Numbered from the stretch's first letter, positions 1 to 8,749 are shown. The stretch: 64,000 nt of DNA from Telluribacter roseus (GCF_017355915.2 NZ_JAFEUV020000012.1:109276-173275), one strand, 5' to 3'. The notes: a model not told the origin generated them from the sequence alone. Made by a program: numbers and translations.

Positions 1-112
1 GCAGAAACTGGCGAATCAGGTATATGACTCCCGCGATAAAGTGCGACAGGAAGTATATTATCTGCTGGAGTATGTTTCTAAAAATGCTAGTGCTCAGACA
101 GCGGCTAAATAG
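1..112 (+). CDS. C-terminal end of an unidentified protein (partial)
   Basis: An open frame enters from the left edge and stops with TAG at 110-112, giving about 36 residues rich in Gln, Lys, Tyr and Val and ending in AQTAAK. There is no motif to assign a family. A strong hairpin lies 25 bases downstream, as expected for the end of a real transcription unit. Confidence 0.5.
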   Translation, partial: QKLANQVYDSRDKVRQEVYYLLEYVSKNASAQTAAK

Positions 113-136
113 CATATAGTACCAGGTAATGATATA

Positions 137-182
137 AGGTACAGGTGTAAGCTAATTCTCAAAGCTGCTTACACCTGTACTT
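137..182. terminator. Bidirectional terminator-like hairpin between convergent genes
   Basis: A perfect 14-bp stem (arms 139-152 and 167-180, first arm GTACAGGTGTAAGC) with a 14-base loop sits between the stop of the plus-strand gene at 112 and the stop of the minus-strand gene at 195. The T-tracts are weak, so termination is inferred from position and stem strength. Confidence 0.6.
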
Positions 183-194
183 GCTTAAGGTATC

Positions 195-482
195 CTACAA
201 GGCACAGCGTAGATTGGTATGCTCCCCCATGGTACGCAGTTGTTTGAGGATCATAGAACACCTTTCGTAGTCTTCTGATTCTTCCAGATAAAGAAGTACT
301 TCTTTGACAAATTGGGTCCCGAAAAGCTGAGCCATGTGGTAGTAGTCCTCATTACAGATCTGTACGGCCAGGGTACCCAGATGTTCATTGGAGAGAGGAA
401 AGTAGAGTGTGATGGGCTTTTTTTCGGTGAAGTACTCGACCAACTCCTGGGCCAGAGTGAAGGATTCATCGAATTTTTCCAT
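195..482 (-). CDS. Hypothetical protein, 95 aa
   Basis: No recognised family. The 95-residue product is acidic and mostly helical in composition, starts MEKFDESFTLAQELVEYF, and has no signal peptide or membrane segment, so it is probably cytosolic. It starts with ATG at 482 and faces away from the isomerase-like gene at 591, with a 108-base divergent spacer. Its stop abuts a strong hairpin. Together these support a real gene over the competing plus-strand frame, which is an upstream extension of the isomerase ORF. Confidence 0.55.
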   Translation of the reverse strand: MEKFDESFTLAQELVEYFTEKKPITLYFPLSNEHLGTLAVQICNEDYYHMAQLFGTQFVKEVLLYLEESEDYERCSMILKQLRTMGEHTNLRCAL

Positions 483-590
483 AGTAAGTGCTTCGATAGT
501 GTGTATAGTGAGTCGTTCAGAGGGCTGAAAGTAAAAATTTTCTGCCTTTTACTTTTTAAGTTATTATCTAACGGCTTACTAGTAATTAAA

Positions 591-1490
591 ATGCTGGAAT
601 CTTCCCGTCGAGACTTTCTTAAAACAGCCGGCCTGGGTGTGACCGGGCTGGGTATGGTGGACGTACCGGACCTGAACGCCCCCCTGACCTTGTCAGAATC
701 TAAACCTAAAAAGGTAGAACTTGCCATAGCCACCATTACCTGCGACGGATTCGGGGATATGAACTTTGAACCGGCCTTCGCCATGATTCCAAGGCTCCCC
801 TATAAGAATGTGGAATTTAACTGCTGGTACGCCCGGAACCTGACACCCGCAGGCATCCAGAGCATCAAAGCTCGTTGCCAGCAGCACAGGCTGAAGCCCA
901 TCTGTGTCCAGGGCAGTTCATTTGGAGCATCCGGTAACATCATAAAGGATGTGACGCACAAGCTTTGGAACATGGAAGCGGCCCGAAAGCTGGGCTGCAA
1001 CCGGGTGAAGTTTACCGGGACGGGCAGGGGGAGTGAGGGAGGGTTGGATGCCATCATCAAAGTACTGAAGGAACTGGCTCCGGCAGCGGAGGAAATGGGG
1101 ATGCTGATCCTGGTGGAGAACCACGCCAACAACAACCTGGAGACTATAGAAGACTATGACCGGCTGTTTAGTGCCATTGCGTCACCCAACGTAGGCATGT
1201 GTATGGACAACGCCCATTTCGACGGGGCTAACGTAGATCTGTACGAAGTAGTTGAGCGGTTTCATTCGCGTATCCTCCATATTGACCTGAAAGATACCGA
1301 GCGCAAGGGCATTCATAAGGTAGTCAGGTACGGCGAAGGCGTTACGGACAATGCCGGGGTAGTGGAGCGAATGCTGGCTTACGGCTACACCGGCTACCTG
1401 CTGATTGAAATGGCCCCTCCACAAAACCAGCAGACCCTGGAAGAAGACCTCCGGAAAGCCTACCATTTGTTCCAGAAGTACGAACGGTAG
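591..1490 (+). CDS. Exported sugar phosphate isomerase/epimerase-like TIM-barrel protein
   Basis: A 299-aa protein of the xylose-isomerase-like TIM barrel superfamily (AP endonuclease family 2 fold). The N-terminus, SSRRDFLKTAGLGVTGLG, is a twin-arginine signal, so it is probably exported folded to the periplasm. Motifs VENHAN, MCMDNAH and HIDLKD are the metal-binding Glu, Asp/His and His positions of the barrel; LIEMAPP is the final Glu strand. The frame is open upstream to 312, but ATG at 591 is chosen because the Tat motif follows it directly and the upstream part runs through the opposing 95-aa gene. It is followed after 57 bases by the haem-dehydrogenase gene, probably in one operon. Substrate unknown; a keto or oxidised sugar is an inference. 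Confidence 0.8.
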   Translation: MLESSRRDFLKTAGLGVTGLGMVDVPDLNAPLTLSESKPKKVELAIATITCDGFGDMNFEPAFAMIPRLPYKNVEFNCWYARNLTPAGIQSIKARCQQHRLKPICVQGSSFGASGNIIKDVTHKLWNMEAARKLGCNRVKFTGTGRGSEGGLDAIIKVLKELAPAAEEMGMLILVENHANNNLETIEDYDRLFSAIASPNVGMCMDNAHFDGANVDLYEVVERFHSRILHIDLKDTERKGIHKVVRYGEGVTDNAGVVERMLAYGYTGYLLIEMAPPQNQQTLEEDLRKAYHLFQKYER

Positions 1491-1547
1491 CGCCCCCATG
1501 GAAAGACTCACCAACAGTACTCGTACTACCAGGCAATTTCCACTTGT

Positions 1548-4232
1548 ATGCGCAGAATAAAATTAATCTTCCATCGGCTACGGATCATGCCCACTGCCGC
1601 CTTATGCACCCTGTTGCTTCTGGCCGGATACCTGTTTGGGTTTAGGACCATAAATTCCGTTGCTGTACCTGACACGGAAGTTCCCCGGGTACTGGATGAC
1701 CGGCTGGAGCTGATGCTGTTTGCCTCGGACCCTCAAATCGTCACTCCCATTGGTATCGCCATTGACAGCCTGGATCGGATATATGTACTTGAGTCGCATA
1801 CCCACCTGCCACCTTCGGGCTACGGAGGTCCTAAGGGGGATGTCATCAAGGTTTTTGTTGATCAGAATGCGGATGGACTTCCAGACAACGTATCGGTTTT
1901 TGCGGAGGGGCTCAAAGAAAGTCTTAATCTGGCTTTTTCACCCGCGGGTCACCTGTATGCCGTAACTTCCAGGGAAGTATGGGCCCTGTACGACGAGGAT
2001 AAGGATGGTGTAAGTGAGAAGAGAGAAAAGGTACTGGAGCTGGTAGAGCCGGCTTCTGTCTATGCCCATGCCGCCTTATTGGGTATCACGTTTTCGCCGG
2101 ATGGCTGGATGTACATTTCCCGCGGGAACACCAGCGGCGCTGCCTGGAAACTGAAAGGTACGGACGGCTCCACCGTAGGAGGATATGGAGATGGCGGGAA
2201 TATAGTGCGGGCGCGGCCGGATGGTACACAACTGGAAGAAGTGGCTACGGGGTTCTGGAATCCCATGGACCTGAAGTTTGATAGTATGGGGCACTTGCTG
2301 GCCGCTGACAACGACCCCGATAGCCGCGGACCTAATCGGCTGGTACACGTAGTACCGGGTGGCGACTACGGCTACAAATCCCTCTACGGGGGGAGTGGCA
2401 TACATCCATACCTGTCCTGGAACGGCGAACTACCCGGTACGCTTCCCTTTGCGGTAGGTCTGGGAGAGGCACCATCGGGACTACTTGAGGCCACTTCGGC
2501 CGCTCTACCAGCCGATTACCAGGGGCAGATGCTGGCGAGTATATGGGAAGAAAGCCGTATCGTCAGGATTGGTCTGAAACCACAGGGCGTATCTCTGACC
2601 GGAAGTACCGAAGTAATAGTAGAGGGAAATCAGCAATTTCGACCGGTGGCTTTTGCTACGGATCGGAAGGGTACCATCTACTTCACCGACTGGGTCCTGC
2701 GTGACTACCCCAATCACGGTCGCGGGCGCATCTGGCGCCTCAAGTCAAAACCAGCAGTACAGGTTGTTAAGCCTAATCCTGTTTTGACTAATTCACAGAC
2801 AATAGTGGGTAGTGATGAATTAGCGCAGGTGTATGCCACCAATTTAGAAGCCGATTATGAATATCTCATAAAAAAGCTCCAGTCTGGAGATCCTTTTCTG
2901 AGACATGCGGCTGTTCAGGTACTGGCGCGTCCGGTCTTTCATCCGCAGGTTATTGGAGCCATCAAAGACCCGGAGCCGGATGTACGGTTAGGAGCTATGC
3001 TGGCCCTACAGAAAGGAAAATATGCAGAGGCGATTCCAATCCTGCGGCGTCTGCTACGCGATCCCGATCAGCGCATCCGACAACAAGCCCTCCGGTGGAT
3101 CGGGCAGGAGGGACTGTCAGACTTGCGGGCGGATGTGGATCAGGCGCTGGCGGTGGGTACCGCTACGCCTGCTTTGTTCGAAACATACCTGGAAACAATA
3201 GCACATCTGTCGCCCGATTTTATCAGTGCCTATCACCACCAGACTGAGCGCTATGCTAAGTCAATCAAGCGTAGCCTGCCCGAGCACTTCGTAGAGACCT
3301 TTGTGCAGGATTCAAAGCGTCCGGCTGCCTTACGGGCTCTGGCTGTGAGGTACTTGCCCAACCCGGCGGGGCAAATGCAAGTACTTACAGCCCTTACGCA
3401 GCAGGAACATGATCCTCAGCTCAGGGTTGAAGCAATCCGGACTTTAGCTACCGTACCGGATGAAGCCGTAGCAGCACAGCTGCTAAAAGTAGTCACCGGT
3501 ACCACTGTTCCGGTGCAGGTAAGGGCTGAAGCGCTACTGGCTCTAACCCGACAACCCGTTGATTATACAGCCAGTGTACTGGCATTACTGGATGATCCTC
3601 AACAGGATATACAGATTGAAGTTGTGCGGTATCTGCGTGGATATGCCACTAACCCAAAAGTGCAGCAAGCCTTAAAACGGAAGTATACCACTCTACGAAA
3701 ACAAAATAACTCACCCGTAGCCGAAATGATAGGATTAACCCTGACCTCTGCGGCGGCTCCATCCGCACGTCCGGTCACTGCTAAAGTGTGGCAGGTTGCG
3801 CTGCAGCAGGGTGGAAACCCCGAGCGGGGCCGGAGGGTGTTTTATTCACTTCAGGCGGTTTGCTCATCCTGTCATGCTATTCAGGGCAGAGGAGGTGATC
3901 TGGGGCCAAAACTCTCCAACGTAGGTAAATCCAAAACCCGTCAGCAGCTGGTGCAGGCCATCATAAATCCGTCCGAAGAGATAAGTCCAGAATGGCAGGG
4001 CTGGTACATCAGGCTCCACAATGGAGAGGTACACCAGGGGAGGCAAATTGACGTGGGTGATAAGGAAATAGAACTCTATACCCAGGCGGCTGGCTTCCGG
4101 TCGTTTAGTAAAAAAGACGTAGCCGAGTATGGCATGAACCAGACCTCTCTGATGCCGGAAGGACTGGAGAATCAGCTAACGGTGTCAGAACTGCTGGACC
4201 TGCTAGCGTTTCTGGAATCAGAAAAGAAATAG
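1548..4232 (+). CDS. PVC-type membrane-bound dehydrogenase with HEAT repeats and cytochrome c domain
   Basis: An 894-aa multidomain protein. Residues about 14-32 form one N-terminal membrane segment. About 40-400 is a beta-propeller of the sugar/alcohol dehydrogenase type (blade motifs FSPDGWMYISRG, DSMGHLLAADND and DRKGTIYFTDW). About 430-720 is HEAT-like helices, and 745-894 is a haem-binding domain with the c-type site CSSCH at residues 772-776 followed by GGDLGPKLSNVG. This is the architecture of the 'putative membrane-bound dehydrogenase' plus 'haem-binding, Pirellula/Verrucomicrobium type' families (TIGR02604/TIGR02603). It should sit in the periplasm on the inner membrane and pass electrons to the respiratory chain. 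Substrate is not shown; a carbohydrate is likely. An internal Met at residue 14 is an alternative start. Confidence 0.85.
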   Translation: MRRIKLIFHRLRIMPTAALCTLLLLAGYLFGFRTINSVAVPDTEVPRVLDDRLELMLFASDPQIVTPIGIAIDSLDRIYVLESHTHLPPSGYGGPKGDVIKVFVDQNADGLPDNVSVFAEGLKESLNLAFSPAGHLYAVTSREVWALYDEDKDGVSEKREKVLELVEPASVYAHAALLGITFSPDGWMYISRGNTSGAAWKLKGTDGSTVGGYGDGGNIVRARPDGTQLEEVATGFWNPMDLKFDSMGHLLAADNDPDSRGPNRLVHVVPGGDYGYKSLYGGSGIHPYLSWNGELPGTLPFAVGLGEAPSGLLEATSAALPADYQGQMLASIWEESRIVRIGLKPQGVSLTGSTEVIVEGNQQFRPVAFATDRKGTIYFTDWVLRDYPNHGRGRIWRLKSKPAVQVVKPNPVLTNSQTIVGSDELAQVYATNLEADYEYLIKKLQSGDPFLRHAAVQVLARPVFHPQVIGAIKDPEPDVRLGAMLALQKGKYAEAIPILRRLLRDPDQRIRQQALRWIGQEGLSDLRADVDQALAVGTATPALFETYLETIAHLSPDFISAYHHQTERYAKSIKRSLPEHFVETFVQDSKRPAALRALAVRYLPNPAGQMQVLTALTQQEHDPQLRVEAIRTLATVPDEAVAAQLLKVVTGTTVPVQVRAEALLALTRQPVDYTASVLALLDDPQQDIQIEVVRYLRGYATNPKVQQALKRKYTTLRKQNNSPVAEMIGLTLTSAAAPSARPVTAKVWQVALQQGGNPERGRRVFYSLQAVCSSCHAIQGRGGDLGPKLSNVGKSKTRQQLVQAIINPSEEISPEWQGWYIRLHNGEVHQGRQIDVGDKEIELYTQAAGFRSFSKKDVAEYGMNQTSLMPEGLENQLTVSELLDLLAFLESEKK

Positions 4233-4248
4233 CAGGTTGAGTTATGGA

Positions 4249-5259
4249 TCAAGGGGTATACCGTGCTCTTTTGGCAATAAATTCAAATACCGTTCGGTGG
4301 TAGGGATTGTGCTCAGGATCAGGGATACCCGAAGGTGGAATAGAGGGGTGTCCGTAGCCTTTCTGAAACATATCATGGTGGTACACAATGTAGCCACCGG
4401 CCTGCCATACCTGGTAGATCTGCAGGATCTGATCAAAGGGAGAGGGCGTTTCGGCGGGGCCTCCAAACTCTGCCGTACCATTGCGGGCCGGTTCGTCGTC
4501 TACCACCGGTTTTTTGAAGCGCTGCTGCAGGTACTTAATCTCCAGCGGGGCTACCTCCCAATGCCTACCTACCCACTGACGGCTGCTGTGCGGAGTCAGG
4601 AAGTCAAGTGTCTGGTTCTGCTTTTCATCCCCCAGGTCGCCGCCATAGCCAGGTGAGTTGGTGACCAGGCGTTTGGGATCATGGGTTTTGATGGTTTTGA
4701 GGTGGTCCAGTACACGGTCGGAGTGCTCGTTCCAGACCTGCAGCACTACATTGCGGTAGGGGAGTAGCTCCCTCGTTAGGGCTGCCACCGCTTTATCCGC
4801 CGACTGCTGGTCCAGCCTGATGTTATCATTATAACTCACACGGGCAAATAGCGCGAGTTCTATCACCATACCCTGCTCGGCAGCATCCCGGATGATGTTC
4901 TTTAGGGTAGTGAGGTGCTCCTGCCGGAGGCTTCCGTCGGTGTTGTAGAGCGTACAGGTGGGGCAGGTATCCACAAATCCCAGTTTGTTGTCCCATTGGC
5001 CCCACACACGCAACACGTTGATACCGTACTTCTCAAACTTGCTAAGCCATACCTTTCGGTCAGTGGAGCTTTTGTTGAAAGCCGGATTGAAGATGGCATT
5101 GAAAAAGCTGATGCCAGTAAAAGGAAAGGGCTTACCATCCATCAGGATCTGGGTACCTTGTACAGTAAGCTCTGGGTTAGACTGGGCCTTTGCTGCTTCA
5201 GGTGAAGCAATCAACACCTGCAGAATCAGTAAGGCAATAAGTAGATAATTATGCATCAA
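4249..5259 (-). CDS. Secreted glycoside hydrolase, GH5/cellulase-like TIM barrel
   Basis: A 336-aa protein with a cleavable signal peptide (about residues 1-26, ending AKAQ). The mature part begins with a small strand region (LTVQGTQILMDGKPFPFTG) typical of clan A glycosidases such as GH5. VLQVWNEHSDR carries the Asn177-Glu178 pair expected for the acid/base. Asp255-Glu256 in VVDDEPAR is a candidate nucleophile region. It is convergent with the propeller-cytochrome gene, with a 16-base gap and no hairpin. The start is set by the signal peptide. Exact GH family and substrate cannot be fixed; it could also belong to an unclassified GH5-related group. Confidence 0.75.
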   Translation of the reverse strand: MMHNYLLIALLILQVLIASPEAAKAQSNPELTVQGTQILMDGKPFPFTGISFFNAIFNPAFNKSSTDRKVWLSKFEKYGINVLRVWGQWDNKLGFVDTCPTCTLYNTDGSLRQEHLTTLKNIIRDAAEQGMVIELALFARVSYNDNIRLDQQSADKAVAALTRELLPYRNVVLQVWNEHSDRVLDHLKTIKTHDPKRLVTNSPGYGGDLGDEKQNQTLDFLTPHSSRQWVGRHWEVAPLEIKYLQQRFKKPVVDDEPARNGTAEFGGPAETPSPFDQILQIYQVWQAGGYIVYHHDMFQKGYGHPSIPPSGIPDPEHNPYHRTVFEFIAKRARYTP

Positions 5260-5317
5260 AGGTACGGTTGGTTGGAAGTAGACTCAGCACAGAATGACCC
5301 GCTGGTACTTACAAAAA

Positions 5318-5351
5318 ACAGCAGGCGTTCAATTCTCATGACGCCTGCTGT
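5318..5351. terminator. Terminator hairpin, bidirectional
   Basis: Arms ACAGCAGGCGT (5318-5328) and ACGCCTGCTGT (5341-5351) pair perfectly, with A-runs before and after, so both strands end in a T-tract. It follows a second hairpin closer to ygiD and separates ygiD from the glycosidase gene. Confidence 0.8.
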
Positions 5352-5370
5352 AAAAAAATCCAACCTGATT

Positions 5371-5392
5371 AAAAAAGGGTGAGTTGCTCACC
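5371..5392 (-). terminator. Rho-independent terminator of the YgiD-type gene
   Basis: On the minus strand the stem GGTGAG/CTCACC (5378-5392) with a 3-base loop is followed by six T (complement of 5371-5376). It starts 6 bases after the stop of the dioxygenase gene and makes a tandem terminator with the hairpin at 5318-5351. Confidence 0.75.
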
Positions 5393-5398
5393 TTAGCT

Positions 5399-6232
5399 TT
5401 AAATGCTTTCTATCCTGACCGAAGTCATGGTCAATGAGCCACCAACGGCTTTGTCGTTGAAGAAAGATACCTTCTCGTCTTTTCCTTTCAACCCCAGAGT
5501 ATACAGCAGGGGTAAGTAGTGCTCGGGAGTGGGGATGGCGAGCATGGCCTCCCGACCCAGGCTCTGGTAGTTGATCAATGGATCGTGCTCATCCTGGCTG
5601 ATAAGCTGCTTGAAACGTTCGTTCAGTTCCAGCGTCCAGTCGTAGCCGCCCCCGCGAATCATCTCCCACGACACCATCCGAAGGTTATGCACCATGTTAC
5701 CACTGCCTACTATAAGTACTCCCTTACGCCGCAGATCGTATAGCTCGCGGGCCAGCTCGTAGTGGTAGCGGGGGCCCTTGGTGTAATCTATACTAAGCTG
5801 AAGGACAGGAATATGGGCCTTGGGGTACATATGCCGGATGATGGTCCAGGTACCATGGTCGAGACCCCAGTCATGATCAGGCTCTACCTGTACAGAACTG
5901 ACCAGCGAACTGATATCCTGGGCTAGCTGCGGATCGCCGGGAGCGGGGTACTGTACCGCAAACAGCTCGGGCGGAAAGCCTCCAAAATCATGAATTGTTT
6001 CGGGAAAACTCATGGCGGTGATTCGGGTACCCCGAGACAGCCAGTGCGCCGACACCACTACCACGGCTTTGGGCTCGGGTATCTCCGCGGCCATTCTTTG
6101 CCAGCGCTGGCTAAACTCATTATCTTCAATGCCGTTCATGGGAGATCCGTGCCCGATAAAGAGGACGGGCATGAGTTGCTCCTGGCGGGGTAGCTGCGAA
6201 GTAAAGTTCCTGAATTCAGATAGCCGGTTCAT
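5399..6232 (-). CDS. ygiD: 4,5-DOPA-extradiol-dioxygenase family protein (YgiD-like)
   Basis: A 277-aa member of the class III extradiol dioxygenase/LigB superfamily. MPVLFIGHGSPMNGI carries the first metal His. VVVSAHW, DHDWGLDHGTW and VGSGNMVHNL are the conserved His-bearing stretches of the YgiD and plant DOPA-dioxygenase group. In this family a non-haem metal centre opens catechol rings such as L-DOPA; the true substrate here is unknown. It is a cytosolic, single-gene unit with its own terminators downstream. The first 20 residues before MPVLFIGHGSP are a short extension, so a start at that Met is possible. Confidence 0.85.
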   Translation of the reverse strand: MNRLSEFRNFTSQLPRQEQLMPVLFIGHGSPMNGIEDNEFSQRWQRMAAEIPEPKAVVVVSAHWLSRGTRITAMSFPETIHDFGGFPPELFAVQYPAPGDPQLAQDISSLVSSVQVEPDHDWGLDHGTWTIIRHMYPKAHIPVLQLSIDYTKGPRYHYELARELYDLRRKGVLIVGSGNMVHNLRMVSWEMIRGGGYDWTLELNERFKQLISQDEHDPLINYQSLGREAMLAIPTPEHYLPLLYTLGLKGKDEKVSFFNDKAVGGSLTMTSVRIESI

Positions 6233-6239
6233 GATATAG

Positions 6240-6693
6240 GGTTAATTCTATTTTACTGAATATCGTATTCGTGTGTTCGGGTAATGATGCTTACAAATAT
6301 ATGTACATACATATAATGTAATTACGCGTAATATAGTAAAATAGTTTCCTTAGAGTATGAATTATCGCTGCCGTAGTATGAACAGGTATCGCTGAGGTAG
6401 GACCACATACATAAGTACCCTACCATTGCCCTCCCTATACAGTAGGTACGACACGCGCGAAACAAAAAAGGAAGCCAGTCGGCTTCCTTTTTTAGCACAT
6501 TCCTAACCCTTTTATAAATAGCAATCAATTACTACTTTGATTTTGTAAGTCTACCCTTTTCAACAAGGCGTTTCCGTTTTTGTTTGTCAAACTACCTACC
6601 AAAGCACCATTCTATTCGATTATAATAATTCAATCTAAAATTATTATAACTTGTAGCGGTTCTAATACTCATAACCCTCTAATCATCACTTAA
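6240..6693. other. Intergenic region with promoter(s) and an orphan terminator
   Basis: About 450 AT-rich bases between the divergently oriented dioxygenase and propeller genes. A perfect 10-bp palindrome TATGTACATA lies at 6300-6309, about 70 bases upstream of the dioxygenase start, and could be an operator. A strong terminator at 6464-6493 has no obvious gene to end. A 68-codon minus-strand frame at 6322-6528 looks spurious: it crosses the terminator and has no recognisable composition. Confidence 0.5.
6464..6493. terminator. Orphan bidirectional terminator
   Basis: AAAAAAGGAAGCC, a 4-base loop AGTC, then GGCTTCCTTTTTT: a perfect 13-bp stem with A/T tails, a textbook terminator on either strand. 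No coding sequence ends at it, so a small RNA may be encoded between about 6240 and 6460 on the plus strand, or it insulates the propeller gene at 6694. Confidence 0.75.
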
Positions 6694-7479
6694 ATGAGCA
6701 AAGCATTACCTCCCATTTTTTTTCTATTCTTTATTCTTCACCTGCCATTCCATTCCCTTTCTCAAAGTAGCCGTTGGACACAGCTTGGAAAAGCGGGTGA
6801 TTGGAAAAACACGGTTGATATAGTCGCGATGAATGGCTATCTGTACAGCATTGAAACCGACGGTACATTATGGAAAACCGATGAAAACGGCAAGTATGAG
6901 AAACTGGCCGGAGAAGGAAGTTTTCATGATGTCAGGTTTCTGGTCGGACTGGATGGCTACCTGTTTACCCTGGAAGGTGACGGGGCATTATACCGGACCA
7001 ACACACGCAGCCTCCGCTGGGAGAAGCTGGGTAAGGACTGGAAAAATACCGTTGCGATGGTAGCCATGAATGGCGCTCTGTACAGTATTGAAACCGACGG
7101 TACGCTGTACCTGACGGATAAGGAGGGCAACTGGAAACAACTGGGTGAGGCAGGTAGCTTCAAAGATGCATCACTACTGGCAGCCCTGGATGGGTACTTA
7201 TGGACGGTAGAGGAAGGTACCCTGTACCGTACCAACCCCAAGTCGATGCGATGGGTACAGGTAGGTAAAGCGGGTGACTGGCAGGAAACGGTTGGATGGA
7301 CCAGTGACCGTGGCTTTCTGTGGAGTGTTGAAGCCAATGGTACCCTGTACAAAACAAATAACCTGGGTAACTACGAGCAGGTAGGCGAACAGGGGATTTA
7401 TTCGGAGATGACGCATCTGGCAGCTTTGAATAACTATCTCTTCACCATTGAGAAAGGAACCCTTTACCGTACCCGATAA
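6694..7479 (+). CDS. Secreted six-bladed beta-propeller, tectonin/tachylectin-like
   Basis: A 261-aa protein: signal peptide (about residues 1-24, MSKALPPIFFLFFILHLPF...) followed by six repeats of about 40 residues, each with the pattern W.xLG..., (L/F)xAxxGYLY(S/T)xE.DGTLY+TN. Odd blades (1, 3, 5) carry DWKNTV/DWQETV; even blades (2, 4, 6) carry GSF or similar and end LYRTN. The gene is therefore three copies of a two-blade module. This looks like a lectin-type propeller (tachylectin-2 or tectonin folds), but no close family was recognised. No anchor or catalytic motif is present. It is convergent with rtcB. Role in carbohydrate or surface binding is inferred from fold only. Confidence 0.75.
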   Translation: MSKALPPIFFLFFILHLPFHSLSQSSRWTQLGKAGDWKNTVDIVAMNGYLYSIETDGTLWKTDENGKYEKLAGEGSFHDVRFLVGLDGYLFTLEGDGALYRTNTRSLRWEKLGKDWKNTVAMVAMNGALYSIETDGTLYLTDKEGNWKQLGEAGSFKDASLLAALDGYLWTVEEGTLYRTNPKSMRWVQVGKAGDWQETVGWTSDRGFLWSVEANGTLYKTNNLGNYEQVGEQGIYSEMTHLAALNNYLFTIEKGTLYRTR

Positions 7480-7499
7480 AGTACTTCATCATAAGCAAG

Positions 7500-7523
7500 A
7501 AGGGTACCTACCGAGGTACCCTT
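7500..7523. terminator. Hairpin between convergent propeller and rtcB genes
   Basis: Perfect 10-bp stem AAGGGTACCT (7500-7509) and AGGTACCCTT (7514-7523) with a 4-base loop, followed by a short T-run at 7529-7533 on the plus strand. It lies 20 bases after the propeller stop and 8 bases from the rtcB stop. Confidence 0.65.
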
Positions 7524-7531
7524 CCTGGTTT

Positions 7532-8749
7532 TTAGTCCTTGTACGGATCGTATACTTCCATGCCCGCCATAGCTACTCCTACCGGTCGCAGCCGGTGCAG
7601 TACCCGAATGGTGTCACCCATGTAGCCTAATACCTCTTCCAGTTTTTTATAACACTCGGGGGCTTCGTCAGGTCCTGCTCCCCGGAGTTCTATACCGGCC
7701 TGGGTCATGTACTCCTTTACAGCAGTAAAATTGACCTTGCCCTGCGTAATAACAGTGGGTCTTTTTACTCCATTCTTGTCCCGCATCCATTTCATTTTAC
7801 CGGCGGCCTGGGTACGTGACATCACCCTGCCGGCGCCGTGAACGGTGGAGTACAGCGCTTTTTTGGATTCTTCCGAATCTACCCCTTCGATAATCACGGA
7901 GGTGTCGGCCATGGTAGCTCCGATGAAGCCGAGCTGTCCCGGAAAAGCAGGGGTACAGCCCTTGCGTACGACCCAGTAGGTCTCACCAAAGTGCTCCTCT
8001 TTCCAGGCAAAGTTGTGGTGGTTATGTACCGAGAAGGTTACCTCCGGATGGTCCAGGATTTCCAGTACCTTATCTACCACCGCGTCGCGGCCAGCGTAGG
8101 CGTACTCTCCTGCCAGGTTCATGGCTTCAATATAGTCCTGACCAATTTCAGAGTCCAGATCAAACAGAATAGGCGGCGAATCCATGGATCCCTCCTTACC
8201 CATGTCCGTAAAAGACATACCCTGTGATAAGGCGATGAAGCCGGTAGTGGTACGATGGCCAAAGCCCCGGGATCCGAAGTGTACCCCAATCCAGAGGTAC
8301 CCTTCCTCATCTTCAAACAGATCAATAAAATGATTGCCGCTGCCCACGGTACCCAGCTGGGGCTTGGCGAGGTCTTTATAGAACTTTCGCTGGGGTTTGA
8401 ATTCAGCGTGCGCAATTTTTTCCAGCACCGGATGGTCTACCGGCTCGTTGTTAGGGCGGCCCACTCCGAAGGATATACGCCGGAAGATTTCGTCCATTAC
8501 CCTGGGTATCTTTATATCCTTTACCTGCAGATTAGTACGGACGGCTTTATTGCCACAGGCTATATCAAACCCTACTCCCGAGAGCGAGATTTTATTTTTA
8601 TAGGCCACAGCTCCACCGATGGGGTGTCCGTAGCCATAGTGGGCGTCGGCAGTCAGTACGCCTATATCTTCATCCGAAAGGCAGTTTTGGATCTGCCGGA
8701 TGGAATTTTCATCAATGATTTCTTTCCCAAATATGGTCAGGTTCTTCAT
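7532..8749 (-). CDS. rtcB: RtcB-family RNA-splicing ligase
   Basis: RtcB joins RNA 2',3'-cyclic phosphate or 3'-phosphate ends to 5'-OH ends in a GTP- and Mn-dependent reaction. The 405-aa product has the full motif set: HYGYGHPIGG (about 37-46), GVGFDIACGNK with metal ligands Asp62 and Cys65, GSGNH and VHFGSRGFGH (His157), SVHNHHNFAW (His242), and STVHGAGRVMSR with His304, the expected guanylylation site. The frame continues upstream to a TTG at 8770, but ATG at 8749 is preferred. No rtcA or RtcR-type regulator adjoins it, so it is a stand-alone repair or tRNA/mRNA healing enzyme, probably cytosolic. Confidence 0.93.
   Translation of the reverse strand: MKNLTIFGKEIIDENSIRQIQNCLSDEDIGVLTADAHYGYGHPIGGAVAYKNKISLSGVGFDIACGNKAVRTNLQVKDIKIPRVMDEIFRRISFGVGRPNNEPVDHPVLEKIAHAEFKPQRKFYKDLAKPQLGTVGSGNHFIDLFEDEEGYLWIGVHFGSRGFGHRTTTGFIALSQGMSFTDMGKEGSMDSPPILFDLDSEIGQDYIEAMNLAGEYAYAGRDAVVDKVLEILDHPEVTFSVHNHHNFAWKEEHFGETYWVVRKGCTPAFPGQLGFIGATMADTSVIIEGVDSEESKKALYSTVHGAGRVMSRTQAAGKMKWMRDKNGVKRPTVITQGKVNFTAVKEYMTQAGIELRGAGPDEAPECYKKLEEVLGYMGDTIRVLHRLRPVGVAMAGMEVYDPYKD

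Noticed and set aside
312..590. The plus-strand ORF extends 93 codons upstream of the isomerase-like gene
   Set aside because: The extension has no homology features, runs antisense through the 95-aa gene and would put the Tat signal deep inside the protein. ATG at 591 is the natural start.
6322..6528. Minus-strand 68-codon frame upstream of the propeller gene
   Set aside because: It crosses the strong terminator at 6464-6493 and has an unlikely composition.
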